The notes: generated by a model from the sequence alone, not told the origin. A stretch of 64,000 nt of DNA from CAVPUA01 sp963828015 (GCA_963828015.1 CAWHCD010000006.1:434001-498000), one strand, 5' to 3'. Counted from the stretch's first letter, positions 42,710-51,991 are shown. Made by a program: numbers and translations.

Positions 42710-43576
42710 ATGATTGATCAGAACCGCCCCGTCGTGGTTATTACCGGCGCCAGCGCGGGAATCGGCTTGGCCACCGCTCGGCAGTTGCTCGGTCTGGGTT
42801 GGCAGGTCATCGGGGTGGGACGCGACCCCGAACGTACCTCCGCCGCAACGGCCGAGCTCAACGACGCGGTGCGCGGTGCCGCGAGTTTCACGATGCTGCG
42901 CGGCGATATGAACCTCATGTCCGAGGTCAAGCGCTTGGCCGATGAGATCGCCGCGCTCACGCCTCGCGTCGACGTGCTGATCAACAACGCCGGGGGAATG
43001 CGCGATCGGCAGATCATCACCTCAGAGGGTCTCGAAGCAACGTTCGCGGTGAACCATCTGGCCGCGTTCCTGCTCACCCGTGAACTCCGGCCGTTACTGG
43101 ACGCCGCCGTGGCCAGGTCGGCGCCGGGTACGGTCCGCGTCCTGGCCGTTTCCTCGAACGCCCATCGCATGAGCTCAGGGCTGGACTGGGACGACCTGCA
43201 GAGTATCCATTCCGGCAGCGCCTACGGTCAGGCCAAGCTGGCGAACCTGCTCTTCACCCGCGAGCTGGCCCGCCGTGTGGCGCCCGAGGGCATCGTCGCG
43301 CAGGCGATGCATCCGGGCATAGCGGCGACGAACTTCGCCCTTCATGGTGGCGAGCTGACCAAGCCCTGGCTGGCGACGAATCCGGCCATGGATCCGCCGG
43401 AGTTGCCGGCGCAGACCCTCGTCTGGCTGGCGACCGAGGCGGAGGGCGGCCGCGAACCGGGCCGCTTCTTCTTCAACCAGGCCGAAGAGGTCCCGGCCGA
43501 CACCGCGTTGGACGACGAGGCCGCGGCCCGGCTGTGGACCGAGAGCGAGAAGCTGCTCGCCGGCCTGGGCTACTAA
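42710..43576 (+). CDS. Short-chain dehydrogenase/reductase
   Basis: The 288-residue enzyme has the cofactor motif TGASAGIG (12-19), NNAG at 92-95, catalytic Ser in VLAVSSNAH and Tyr172 with Lys176 in SAYGQAKLAN. It resembles the retinol-dehydrogenase/WWOX-like long SDRs. An Arg after the motif (GRDPERT) suggests NADP preference. Its stop overlaps the convergent globin gene by 4 bases. GTG 42707 is an alternative start. Confidence 0.88.
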   Translation: MIDQNRPVVVITGASAGIGLATARQLLGLGWQVIGVGRDPERTSAATAELNDAVRGAASFTMLRGDMNLMSEVKRLADEIAALTPRVDVLINNAGGMRDRQIITSEGLEATFAVNHLAAFLLTRELRPLLDAAVARSAPGTVRVLAVSSNAHRMSSGLDWDDLQSIHSGSAYGQAKLANLLFTRELARRVAPEGIVAQAMHPGIAATNFALHGGELTKPWLATNPAMDPPELPAQTLVWLATEAEGGREPGRFFFNQAEEVPADTALDDEAAARLWTESEKLLAGLGY

Positions 43577-44037
43577 GGCTGGTACGGAGGCGCGACGCCC
43601 CAGCCCCAGTTCGGCACGGGCGCGTGCGGGACGACCAGCGCTCCGGGTTGGGAGTTTGTCATGGCCAGCCGGGTTCCCCACTCGAGGTAGCCGACGAGCG
43701 CGGCCCGAAACTCGGGATCGTCGGGTAGTGCGGCGTCATCGGCGGCCATGGACATCAGCGAAGCGAAGCGCAACCGGTGCTCGGGCGTGATGCCGAGGTC
43801 GAGGTGGTGGGCGAGCATGTTCTCGTAGCCGCCGTGCTGCTCGGTATAGGTGGCCGGGCCACCGAAGACCTCGTTCCACCAGTCGGCGACGTGCTCGCGA
43901 TGGCGCTTGCTCACGCCGCCGGGGAAGAACGGCGAGAGCAGATCGTCGCGCTCCACCCGATCGTAAAAGGCGTTGATCATCCGGCGGAGACCATCGGGGC
44001 CGCCGCTCCACTCATACAAAGACGGCGGCGCGTTCAT
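43573..44037 (-). CDS. Truncated haemoglobin (group II-like)
   Basis: The 154-residue globin has Tyr B10 in INAFYDRVERD (about residue 25), the FFPG turn, the proximal His78 in ENMLAHHLDLGIT and the Trp of helix G in GYLEWGTRLAM, as in group II trHbs such as GlbO. It probably handles oxygen, nitric oxide or peroxide. A short GWGVAPPYQP tail follows the globin fold. Confidence 0.88.
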   Translation of the reverse strand: MNAPPSLYEWSGGPDGLRRMINAFYDRVERDDLLSPFFPGGVSKRHREHVADWWNEVFGGPATYTEQHGGYENMLAHHLDLGITPEHRLRFASLMSMAADDAALPDDPEFRAALVGYLEWGTRLAMTNSQPGALVVPHAPVPNWGWGVAPPYQP

Positions 44038-44095
44038 ACCTGGCACTGTAGGGCCCTGAAGTTTGCCCCGCGTGGCACTGGGGTATTGCAAGCAC

Positions 44096-44536
44096 ATGCC
44101 CAGTGTCCAGCGCACGTTCGACGTAACCGCCACGCCCACCGTCGTCCTCGAGTACCTCAAGGACTTCGCCCACGCCGAGGAATGGGATCCGGGGACCGTG
44201 TCGAGCACGCGCACCGATGCCGGTGCCATCGCCGTCGGCTCGACCTGGCACAACGTCTCGAAGGTCGCCGGCGTCACGACCGAGCTGACCTATACGTTGC
44301 GCGAGATGGGCGCAGATCATCTTGTCTTCGTGGGCGTGAATGATTCGGCCACCTCGACGGACACGATCACGGTGGGTCCCTCCGGCGCCGGTAGCACCGT
44401 GACCTACTTGGCCGATATTCAGATGCGCGGGCTGGGGCGGCTGGCCGCGCCGGCGGTCAAGCTGATCTTCGAGCGGGTCGCGCACGAGACCGAGGCGCAG
44501 CTGATCGTCGTGCTGAATCGCCTAGCGGAGGGATGA
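44096..44536 (+). CDS. SRPBCC-family protein
   Basis: The 146-residue protein has VQRTFDVTATPTVVLEYLKD, AEEWDPGTVSSTRTDAG and a C-terminal helix VAHETEAQLIVVLNRLAEG. A START-like hydrophobic-ligand fold is likely. It is divergent from the globin gene (58 bases). Confidence 0.82.
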   Translation: MPSVQRTFDVTATPTVVLEYLKDFAHAEEWDPGTVSSTRTDAGAIAVGSTWHNVSKVAGVTTELTYTLREMGADHLVFVGVNDSATSTDTITVGPSGAGSTVTYLADIQMRGLGRLAAPAVKLIFERVAHETEAQLIVVLNRLAEG

Positions 44537-44564
44537 TCACTTCGGGCGGAACGCGCTCCACGTA

Positions 44565-44597
44565 GCCGCCCCAAGGCGGCCCCGCGCGTTGGCGCGG
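44565..44597. terminator. Two adjacent hairpins between convergent genes
   Basis: Two perfect stems stand side by side: GCCGCC-CCAA-GGCGGC (44565-44580) and CCGCGC-GTTG-GCGCGG (44582-44597). They lie between the convergent stops of the SRPBCC and solute-binding genes. No T-tract follows, as is common for actinobacterial terminators. A bidirectional terminator role is probable. Confidence 0.6.
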
Positions 44598-44625
44598 AGC
44601 CGCCTCGGGTTGGCGAACTCAACTG

Positions 44626-46200
44626 TTACTGCTTGAGCCACAAGGTGTCGACCGGCACCGAGCCGTAGCCATATTGCGTGATGCCCTGGACGCTGGTCTT
44701 TGCGACCACGCTCAGCGACTGGCGCTGGTAAAGCAGGTAGGGATCCTGGCTGGCCAGGACGTTCTGGATCGCGGTCCAGGCTGTCTTCTGGGCAGTCAGG
44801 TCCGGGTTGGTGTTGATCGTGTTGCAGGCGCTGTCGATCGTCGGGTTGCTGAAGCCGATCGAGTTGCCGGTGGACGTGCTCACCAGCCGGAAGCAGACCC
44901 GGGTTGGGGTCAGCGACGTCGTCACCGCATCGAACTGCTTCTTGCCGATGATCGTCGAGTACTGCGAGATGTCGGCTTGCTTGGCGTGAACGATGACGTT
45001 CTTGTAGCCGGCCAACTGGGTCTGGATACTCTCGGCCATCGGAGCGCTTCCGCTACCGATCATCGTGATCGTGAACTCGACCGGCTTGCCGGTCGCGGCG
45101 AAGTACTGATTGAACAGGTCCTGCGCCTTTTGCTGGTTCTGTGTGGTCAACGGGATGTTCTGGTAGAACGTCGTGCCCTTTTCGAAGTACGTGGTCGGGA
45201 CCTGCCCGGTCGCGACGCCGTTGAGCGCCGTGTCGATGAGAGTCAGATCCAGCGCATCGGCAACCGCTTGGCGGGCAAGCGGGTTGTTGAAGGGTGCGGC
45301 CGTGGCGTTGAAGCCCAAGCCCGTACCACCGCCGTAGGGCAGCAGGTTGACCTGCAGCGACTTGTTCGACTGGGCCTTGACCACATTGCCCCAGTTGCCC
45401 TCGAGCGTCATGTCGGTGGCGCCGGTCTGGGCGGCGTTCGCGCGCTGGGTCGGATCGACGATCCAGTTGAAGACGATCTTGTCGAGGTAAGGCTTGGGCG
45501 CATCCCAGTACTTGGGGTTCTTCACCACGGTCATGCTCGACCCGCGCTGCCAGGACTGCAGCGTGAACGGTCCCGCCCCGATCGGGTTGGCGTCGAACGC
45601 GCTCTGCCCAAGGGCCAGCGCGGCTGGCTTGGCGACCCAGTTCAGGTCGCTTTCCATGATGACGGTCGGAAAGTGAATGTTCTGGGCCTTCAGCGTGGCC
45701 ACGACCGTGAGCGGCCCGGTCGCCGCCGAGGTGAAGCCGAGGGCGTCCTGGATCGAGGCCGATCCGGCGGTCGGGTTGGCGATGTGGTTCCAGTTCGCGA
45801 CCACATCAGCGGCGGTCATCGGGGTGCCGTCGGAGTAGACGATGCCCGAGCGCAGGGTCAGGGTCCAGGTCTTGCCGTTGTCGCTCGTCACCAGGCTCGT
45901 GGCCATGGACGGCACTACCTGGCTGGTGAGCGAGTCACCTTCGATCAGCTGGCCGTACAAGGCGTTGCCCATCGTCGGGTTGTACGCACCGCCGACGTTG
46001 TTGAGGACCGCCGGGTCGACCGAGCGAGGCTCCGACGGCTCCGTGATCTTCAGCGTGCCGCCCGCGACCGGAGTCGCTGAAGCCGACGAGCTGGCGCTGG
46101 ATGAGCTGCCCGAGCTGGACTTACTCGAACCGCATGCGCTGAGCACGAGCGTTGTCGCGGACGCGATGGCAATCGCGACTAGATATCTCTTTCTCACCAT
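44626..46200 (-). CDS. ABC transporter solute-binding lipoprotein (SBP family 5)
   Basis: The 524-residue protein is a peptide/nickel/sugar-binding family 5 protein. The lipoprotein signal is MVRKRYLVAIAIASATTLVL then SACGSS, lipid-anchored at Cys23, with a Ser-rich linker. Mature motifs include GGTLKITEPSEPRSVDPAV, TWTLTLRSGIVYSDGTPMTA and GAGPFTLQSWQRG. It captures a ligand for an ABC importer whose permeases and ATPases are not here. A GAAGGG site precedes ATG 46200. An operator-like palindrome and a TetR gene lie upstream. Confidence 0.9.
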   Translation of the reverse strand: MVRKRYLVAIAIASATTLVLSACGSSKSSSGSSSSASSSASATPVAGGTLKITEPSEPRSVDPAVLNNVGGAYNPTMGNALYGQLIEGDSLTSQVVPSMATSLVTSDNGKTWTLTLRSGIVYSDGTPMTAADVVANWNHIANPTAGSASIQDALGFTSAATGPLTVVATLKAQNIHFPTVIMESDLNWVAKPAALALGQSAFDANPIGAGPFTLQSWQRGSSMTVVKNPKYWDAPKPYLDKIVFNWIVDPTQRANAAQTGATDMTLEGNWGNVVKAQSNKSLQVNLLPYGGGTGLGFNATAAPFNNPLARQAVADALDLTLIDTALNGVATGQVPTTYFEKGTTFYQNIPLTTQNQQKAQDLFNQYFAATGKPVEFTITMIGSGSAPMAESIQTQLAGYKNVIVHAKQADISQYSTIIGKKQFDAVTTSLTPTRVCFRLVSTSTGNSIGFSNPTIDSACNTINTNPDLTAQKTAWTAIQNVLASQDPYLLYQRQSLSVVAKTSVQGITQYGYGSVPVDTLWLKQ

Positions 46201-46257
46201 GGTTAACCCTTCGCGGTACGTGAGAGCGGGCAGGCTGGCGTGACGTCGAGCACCTTT

Positions 46258-46284
46258 CAATCACATGATTGGATCACGTGATTG
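46258..46284. promoter_or_regulatory. Candidate TetR operator, 27-base near-palindrome
   Basis: The stretch begins CAATCACATGATTGG and ends ATCACGTGATTG; it holds two direct ATCACRTGATTG units and is close to a 27-base palindrome, with ATCACGTGAT itself perfect. It lies 57 bases ahead of the solute-binding gene and 134 bases downstream of the TetR gene, in the one AT-richer patch of the gap. Binding by that TetR is inference. Confidence 0.55.
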
Positions 46285-46417
46285 ACTGGTTGATTGTGCA
46301 GTCTGCAAGCTGACTTCGATTGTCTCGATTTCATTACGATCTGGGCGCGCTCATGTGCCGGCTGGCCCGCCGAGCGGACGAAGGCTTCGTCAGTAGGTAG
46401 GGGCGAGGGTCTCGCCG

Positions 46418-47044
46418 TTACGCAGCGCTGGTGCGCGTGGGACGAGGCGGAGGCCCGATCAGAATCGACACCGTGAGCCGTGAGATGACCTCGGTCGCGA
46501 TGTCCCGCGTGGGTTCGTAGCCGAAGTAGCCCGGCAGATCCGAGAGCACGTCCAGCATCATTCCCCGCGCCACCCGGCCCCGCGCAATCACGGTGGCTCG
46601 GTCCAGATCGGGCAGCAGGCGGCTGTAGTGCGCGCGCAGCTGGGACCCGTTCGGCTCGTGCTCTTCGAGGATGGCGTCACGCCATTCCCCGCCGGCGCGA
46701 TCGAGCATGATCAGGAAGTTGATGTACGTGCCTCTATCCGGAACGAAGGCGTGTTCGACCATTGGGGCCACGACCGCGCGCACCACATCAGGAAGAGTTG
46801 ATTCGGAAGTCAGCTTCTCCAACAGCTCCCGCCGGTTGCGGTCCGTCTCCTCGGCTCGCCGCGCGAGCGCGGCCTTGATCAGCGCGGGCTTGTTCCCAAA
46901 GTGATAGTGCGTCGAGGCCACGTTCGCGCCGGCAGCCAGGTTCACCTGGCGCAGCGACACGGCTTCCGGACCGAGGTCTGCGACCAGCCGTTCCGCGGCA
47001 TCAAGGAGCCGATCGCGGGTGCCGATCTCTTCTTGGCCCGCCAT
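46418..47044 (-). CDS. TetR-family transcriptional regulator
   Basis: The 208-residue regulator begins IGTRDRLLDAAERLVADLG, VSLRQVNLAAGANVASTHYH, FGNKPALIKAALARRAEET, a standard TetR helix-turn-helix followed by a helical ligand domain. ATG 47044 is preferred over upstream GTG/ATG frames that lack domain similarity. It is transcribed toward the solute-binding gene and likely controls it through the palindrome at 46258. Confidence 0.87.
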   Translation of the reverse strand: MAGQEEIGTRDRLLDAAERLVADLGPEAVSLRQVNLAAGANVASTHYHFGNKPALIKAALARRAEETDRNRRELLEKLTSESTLPDVVRAVVAPMVEHAFVPDRGTYINFLIMLDRAGGEWRDAILEEHEPNGSQLRAHYSRLLPDLDRATVIARGRVARGMMLDVLSDLPGYFGYEPTRDIATEVISRLTVSILIGPPPRPTRTSAA

Positions 47045-47410
47045 GGGTACGCCCCGTGTCACTAGAACCCCCTGCCCATGTCGCGAAATGAGATGAAGTC
47101 TGCACCAACCCGCAAGGGCCGGCCATGTCGCGTCGGGTGCGCGGCAATCGCTGAAGGTCGGCCTACGACCCGGGACGAACTCCTCGACGGACGAAGCGAG
47201 CTCGGCGGCTAGGCGCACTGTAGTCCAGCGGGGAGGCTTTTCAAGCGCAGAGACGACGGCTAGACGCGCCTCAGCGTCGATCCGTAGCGGGTGCCGATTG
47301 ATTCGGCCTTCACCTGCACTCGGACGACCTGTTCCAGGTGAGGAACCACCAGGCCCCTAACCCCTCATCCGCGCCCCTCGGTCGCGCTCGAAGCGCGCGC
47401 CGATCCACGG
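47045..47410. other. Intergenic, about 365 bases, nothing recognised
   Basis: Contains only short shadow frames. It should hold the TetR promoter on the left. No clear repeats or hairpins were seen. Confidence 0.35.
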
Positions 47411-48007
47411 CTACTGCGCACGCTCGGCCGTTAAGCGCGCTGCTTGCCTCGATCGGTCCACCTGCAATGGTCGTTGGTATGAGGGATCTTCCTTGTCCAT
47501 GCGCGCGGGCACGAACATTGGCGGCGAATCTGACGTGTCTGCGGTCCCGGACCCTTCCAAGGTGGCCGACCACTCCGTGGTCACCACTCGCGTCACGATT
47601 CCCCACCGCCCACCGCGCCGCTCGAGGCGGTCAAGGTAACGGCCACCGTTGACCATGACCGTGGCCGCGCCGGGCATGCACAAGCGGATCAAGTAGTAAC
47701 TCTCGACGTGGGCCTCGTCCCCATCGAGGTCGACCTCGGAGTTCGTCAGGTAGCGCTGAAAGCTCGAGAAGTTAGACATCGCTCCCCGCAGGAACTCGAG
47801 CAGCCCGTCAAGACCACCGATGTAGACGCCATGATCCTCAATGGCATCTGCGTGGTACGCGCTTTGAAAGAGCGCCCAATCCCCACGATCGATGCCCCGG
47901 CAGCTGTTCAGGACGCAGTCCATGACCGCCTGGCGATCCAACAATCGGCGCACGGCCGCCAACTCCGCGTCATCGAATCCGTCAGCCACAGCGCACCACT
48001 TGCTCAA
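47411..48007 (-). CDS. SnoaL/NTF2-like protein
   Basis: The 198-residue protein has the NTF2-like cone fold signatures: VRRLLDRQAVMDCVLNSCRG, IDRGDWALFQSAYHADAIED, then RWGIVTRVVTTEWSA. Members act as cyclases, dehydratases, or the small subunit of ring-hydroxylating oxygenases. The C-terminus reads MDKEDPSYQRPLQV, a tail common in the SnoaL_4 group. It lies in a group of catabolic genes but points away from the aldehyde dehydrogenase. Confidence 0.82.
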   Translation of the reverse strand: MSKWCAVADGFDDAELAAVRRLLDRQAVMDCVLNSCRGIDRGDWALFQSAYHADAIEDHGVYIGGLDGLLEFLRGAMSNFSSFQRYLTNSEVDLDGDEAHVESYYLIRLCMPGAATVMVNGGRYLDRLERRGGRWGIVTRVVTTEWSATLEGSGTADTSDSPPMFVPARMDKEDPSYQRPLQVDRSRQAARLTAERAQ

Positions 48008-48410
48008 CCGTCATCGATCTAACCTAGAGCCGACGCCGGCGTTCGTCGAGGTCTGGCACACGTAGCAGGCGCCTGATCGCCACGGACTGACTGTCGCAGC
48101 GGCATCGAACGCTCGCGACAGCGTGAAGGGCGGCTTGCGATCCCTGTTCTGAAGTGCGAGAAGCCATATGACGCGCGCGCTCTACGAACGCGACCTCGGC
48201 TTCCGCGTCGCCATGGACGAGGACGGCATGCTGATTGACCCGGGCGTTTTGCAGGTCGACGTGTCGATCTAAGTGGCCAACTCCGACGCGGCCCACGCCG
48301 ATTGAACAGTTTTACTAGGCAGGGCCGAACTATAGGTGCAATCATCTAGCTGATCACCGGATTGGGCCTCGAATCATCCAAGCGACCCATCATGCACGGA
48401 GGAGTTCCAT
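48008..48410. other. Intergenic with a short possible remnant
   Basis: About 400 bases. A 34-codon plus-strand frame at 48168-48272 (ALYERDLGFRVAMDEDGMLI, then DPGVLQVDVSI) is protein-like but has no recognised family; it may be the end of a lost gene. The promoter of the aldehyde dehydrogenase should lie near the right end, where the bases are AT-richer (48310-48345). Confidence 0.35.
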
Positions 48411-49910
48411 ATGACGACCACTGCGGCCGAGCAGGAGACCGGCGTCCTGGCCGGTGAAGCACGACTGTTCATCGACGGCGAGCTCGTCGGCGCGAGCGGC
48501 GGCGCCATGTTCGACGTGATCAACCCGGCTACCGAAGAGGTCGCCGGTCAGGCGGCCGACGGCTCGGTCGCCGATTTCGACCGCGCTATCGCGGCGGCCC
48601 GTCGTGCGTTCGACACCAACGCCGGAAATTGGCGTGGCGACGTCGAGTTCCGCGCGCACTGCATCACCCAGTTGCGTGACGGCCTGGTCCGCAGCCAAGA
48701 GCGGCTGCGTCGCATCCTCATCACCGAGATCGGCACTCCGATCTCGATGACCTACGGCATCCAGCTGGCCTTTCCGATCGAGGAGGCCGGCTTCTGGCCG
48801 GACTATGCGCGCAACTTCAAATACTTGCGTGACATCGGCGTCCACACCGGTCTGGGGCGGTCGAGCCGGCAGAAGCTGCAGTACATCCCGGTCGGCGTGG
48901 TCGCGGCAATCACCCCCTGGAACGCTCCGCTCTACCTCAACATCGCAGAGAGCGTGCCGAGTCTGCTGGCCGGCAACGCCGTTATCCTCAAGCCCGCGCA
49001 GCTCACGCCGTGGGCGGGGCTCGAGCTCGGTCGCATCGTTGCCGAAGAGACCGACATACCCGCTGGGATCTTCCAGGTCGTCGTCTCCAATGACAACGAC
49101 GTCGCTGCGGTGCTGACCGCCGATCCACGCGTCGACATGGTCACCTTCACCGGCTCGACCGCGGTCGGACGCAAGATCCTGGCCGCGACCGCACCGACCG
49201 TAAAGAAGACGGTCATGGAACTCGGTGGCAAGTCGGCGCACATCGTGCTCGACGACACCGACCTCATGTCCGTTCTGCCGGGTGCGACCGGGGGCGTGTG
49301 CACGATGTCGGGGCAGGGCTGCACCAACTCGACCCGCATCCTGTTGCCCCGTTCGAAGATGGCCGAGGGGCTGGCCATCATCAAAGCCACGATGGAGAAC
49401 TTCCCGTACGGCGACCCGTGGGATATGAGGAACTACTCCGGCCCGGCCATCAGCGAGATCCAGCGGGCCAAGGTCCTCGGCATGGTCGACGCGGCGGTAG
49501 CCGCCGGAGCGACGCTGATCACCGGCGGCGGCAAGCCCGAGCATCTACCGGTCGGCTACTACATCGAACCGACCCTGCTCTCCGACGTCGACCCCGGCAT
49601 GGTCATCGCGCAGGAAGAGACGTTCGGCCCGGTCGTCACCGTGACGCCGTATGACACCGAGGAAGAGGCGATCGCGATCGCCAACGGGACCATCTACGGT
49701 CTGGCCGGTCAGGTCTCGAGCGCCGACGACGAGCGGGCCCTGGCGGTTGCGATGCAGATCCACACCGGCATGATCGGGGTCAACGTCGGCGGCACCTTTG
49801 CGCTCACCAGCCCGCTCGGCGGAGTCGGCCAGAGCGGACTGGGCCGCCGCTACGGCGACCAGGGTTTCGAGGAATACCTCGAAATCAAGACCATCGCCCT
49901 GCCCGTATAA
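48411..49910 (+). CDS. Aldehyde dehydrogenase
   Basis: The 499-residue NAD(P)-dependent enzyme has the catalytic Glu270 in KTVMELGGKSAHIVLD and Cys304 in MSGQGCTNSTRILLP, the substrate-tunnel segment VGVVAAITPWNAPLYLNIAE and the C-terminal FGPVVTVTPYDTEEEAIAIA. GGAGGAG precedes the ATG. Its stop is 12 bases ahead of the GMC oxidoreductase region. Together they can oxidise an alcohol to an acid, as choline dehydrogenase and betaine aldehyde dehydrogenase do; the actual substrate is unknown. Confidence 0.92.
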   Translation: MTTTAAEQETGVLAGEARLFIDGELVGASGGAMFDVINPATEEVAGQAADGSVADFDRAIAAARRAFDTNAGNWRGDVEFRAHCITQLRDGLVRSQERLRRILITEIGTPISMTYGIQLAFPIEEAGFWPDYARNFKYLRDIGVHTGLGRSSRQKLQYIPVGVVAAITPWNAPLYLNIAESVPSLLAGNAVILKPAQLTPWAGLELGRIVAEETDIPAGIFQVVVSNDNDVAAVLTADPRVDMVTFTGSTAVGRKILAATAPTVKKTVMELGGKSAHIVLDDTDLMSVLPGATGGVCTMSGQGCTNSTRILLPRSKMAEGLAIIKATMENFPYGDPWDMRNYSGPAISEIQRAKVLGMVDAAVAAGATLITGGGKPEHLPVGYYIEPTLLSDVDPGMVIAQEETFGPVVTVTPYDTEEEAIAIANGTIYGLAGQVSSADDERALAVAMQIHTGMIGVNVGGTFALTSPLGGVGQSGLGRRYGDQGFEEYLEIKTIALPV

Positions 49911-49940
49911 GGGGTTGGCACCATTACCGCCTACGACTAC

Positions 49941-51512
49941 GTGATCGTCGGGGCCGGCTCGGCGGGATGCGTGCTGGCCGCGCAGTTGAGTGCGGACGCG
50001 TCCGTCTCGGTGCTCTTGCTCGAAGCCGGCGGCGGCGATCGCCATCCCATGGTCCACATACCGAAGGGGTTCGCGTTCACCATCGCCAGCCCGAAACACA
50101 CCTGGGTCACCCCGACCCAGCCGTTCGGGCCGTTCGGCCAGACCGAGTATTGGCAGCGTGGCAAAGGTCTGGGCGGATCCAGTTCCATCAACGGCATGGT
50201 CTACAACAGGGGATCCCGCGCCGACTACGACGGCCTCGTGGAGCTCGGCAATCCCGGTTGGGGCTGGGACGAGATGGCCCGGATTTTCAAAGAGATCGAG
50301 AATCACAATCGGGGCGAGTCAGCGGAGCGTGGCGTCGGCGGACCCCTGAACGTCGACATCCGCACCGATACCGAACCGCTGTGCGAAACGGTCATGCAGG
50401 CGGCGGCGGCTATCGGGATCAAGCCGGTCGACGACATCAATTCCTCCGACGACGACCGCATCGGGTACACACCGGGGACAATTCACAAGGGCCTGCGCCA
50501 GAGCGCCGCCAAGGCGTTCCTGCACCCGGCGATGAAGCGGCCCAACCTAACCGTTCGCACCGGCGTCCAGATCGAGCGGATTCTCTTCGAAGGTGACGAC
50601 GCGGTCGGAGTGAGCGGGGGATCCGCTGGGTCGCCGGTCGAGTTCCGAGCCCGCCGCGAGGTGATCATCTCGGCGGGGAGCCTGGGTTCCCCGCAACTGT
50701 TGCAGCTGTCAGGGATCGGCCCGCGATCGGTGCTCGAAGAGGCCGGCGTAGCAGTGCGACTTGATCGGCCTCAGGTCGGCGCGGGGTTGCGCGAGCATCG
50801 CTGCTTTCCGCTGCAGGTGCGACTGCTGCGCGACATCGGCTACAACAACCTGCTCGACACGCGGGTCAAGCAGGCAGTCGCCGGTGCGAAATATCTGCTC
50901 AATCGCCGTGGCCCGATCTCGACGCCCGCGTACGAGATGCTCTCGTTCTTTCGGTCCACCGCGGACTCCGTCCGTCCCGACGCGCAGGTGTTGCTGACTC
51001 CGATGACGATGGGTCTGGGCCCGTCGAAGTACGAAGTGGAGAATCGGCCGGGGCTGTCGTTACTCGGTTTCGCCCTTCGTCCTACGAGTCTCGGCTCCGT
51101 CCACATCACGTCGGCTGATCCCGCCGCTCCGCTTCGCCTCGACCCCAACTACCTGGCCACCGAGCACGACCGCGAGATCTCGATCAGCATGTTCAAGCGG
51201 ATGAGGGAGATTGTTGCGCAGTCGCCGCTCGCCGACGATGTGATGATGGAAATCCAGCCGGGTGCCCTGATTCGCGACGACGATGCCATCCTCGAATCGG
51301 GTTTCATGTATGGCCTGCCGGGCTACCACGCCTCTGGAGCGTGTGCGATGGGTCCGAACGAGGACGACGTCGTCGACAGCGAGCTGCGGGTCCGCGGGGT
51401 CAACCGGTTGCGGGTGGTCGACGTCTCGGTGCTGCCGGCAATGGTGTCGGGAAATCTCAACGCGCCGATCATGGCGATCGCCTGGCGGGCCGCGGAGCGG
51501 ATCACGTCCTAG
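49941..51512 (+). CDS. GMC-family FAD-dependent oxidoreductase
   Basis: The choline dehydrogenase-like flavoenzyme of 523 or 529 residues starts in the FAD fold VIVGAGSAGCVLAAQLSADA and has the signature WQRGKGLGGSSSINGMVYNR. The catalytic His is in GLPGYHASGACAMG; the second position Asn in MVSGNLNAPIMAIAWRAAER. The first normal start is the GTG at 49941, which would cut the first strand (ITAYDY, encoded from 49923). An ATT at 49923 sits exactly where relatives have ATG. It is coupled to the aldehyde dehydrogenase gene upstream. Conserved except for that start. Confidence 0.88.
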   Translation: MIVGAGSAGCVLAAQLSADASVSVLLLEAGGGDRHPMVHIPKGFAFTIASPKHTWVTPTQPFGPFGQTEYWQRGKGLGGSSSINGMVYNRGSRADYDGLVELGNPGWGWDEMARIFKEIENHNRGESAERGVGGPLNVDIRTDTEPLCETVMQAAAAIGIKPVDDINSSDDDRIGYTPGTIHKGLRQSAAKAFLHPAMKRPNLTVRTGVQIERILFEGDDAVGVSGGSAGSPVEFRARREVIISAGSLGSPQLLQLSGIGPRSVLEEAGVAVRLDRPQVGAGLREHRCFPLQVRLLRDIGYNNLLDTRVKQAVAGAKYLLNRRGPISTPAYEMLSFFRSTADSVRPDAQVLLTPMTMGLGPSKYEVENRPGLSLLGFALRPTSLGSVHITSADPAAPLRLDPNYLATEHDREISISMFKRMREIVAQSPLADDVMMEIQPGALIRDDDAILESGFMYGLPGYHASGACAMGPNEDDVVDSELRVRGVNRLRVVDVSVLPAMVSGNLNAPIMAIAWRAAERITS

Positions 51513-51566
51513 GCCGTCGTCGGGTGTATTGCTTGAACGTCACGCCCCGGCGATTACCCTGGCGAC

Positions 51567-51725
51567 GTGGGCAATATTGGTGAGGAACGCCGCCGGATTG
51601 AGGTGCTGCCCACGCCGCGCGAAGATCCTCGCCCGGAATCGGTGCCACCCCTGCCGTCGCCCGGTGAGCCAGTCGAAGCAGAACCAGCGATCAACGGCAC
51701 TTCGCTCGAGCTCAATCGGCGCTGA
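51567..51725 (+). CDS. Small Pro-rich actinobacterial protein (52 aa)
   Basis: The product GNIGEERRRIEVLPTPREDP continues with a Pro/Glu-rich stretch PPLPSPGEPVEAEP. I recall short proteins of the form NIGxERRRIEVxP in actinomycetes, with no known function. Start is the GTG at 51567 without a clear ribosome-binding site. It is too short for most gene-calling cut-offs. Confidence 0.5.
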   Translation: MGNIGEERRRIEVLPTPREDPRPESVPPLPSPGEPVEAEPAINGTSLELNRR

Positions 51726-51991
51726 GAAGAGCCCGTATCGCCACCCCACGGTGAGCCCGTCGGGAAGGTCTGACGCTTAACAGACCGCCCGTTTGAGTTG
51801 GCTGGATAGGCCGCTGAGTCTGGCCGAATACCCCGCCGTAAGCAGGTCGTGAAGGTCCTGCGATGAACGCGTGAGCACGGTCGTTTTCGGGCGACAGGCC
51901 GCGTTGTGGGGCGTTGACTTCAGTCGCCCGGTGCGGATGCCCGGACCGCAGGGGTCAGCGAGTTGGCCCCGATTACGAGCTGGAGCTCGGT
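51726..51991. promoter_or_regulatory. Untranslated region upstream of the kdp operon
   Basis: About 265 bases lie between the small gene and the first kdp frame. This must contain the kdp promoter and the KdpE binding site. I see no clear riboswitch core or direct repeats. Short GC hairpins are possible; none stands out. Confidence 0.4.

Noticed and set aside
44674..46080. 468-codon plus-strand frame over the solute-binding protein
   Set aside because: Shadow of the lipoprotein gene on the opposite strand.
51726..51991. c-di-AMP (ydaO) riboswitch ahead of kdp
   Set aside because: Potassium genes in other bacteria carry it, but I could not see the conserved core in this leader.
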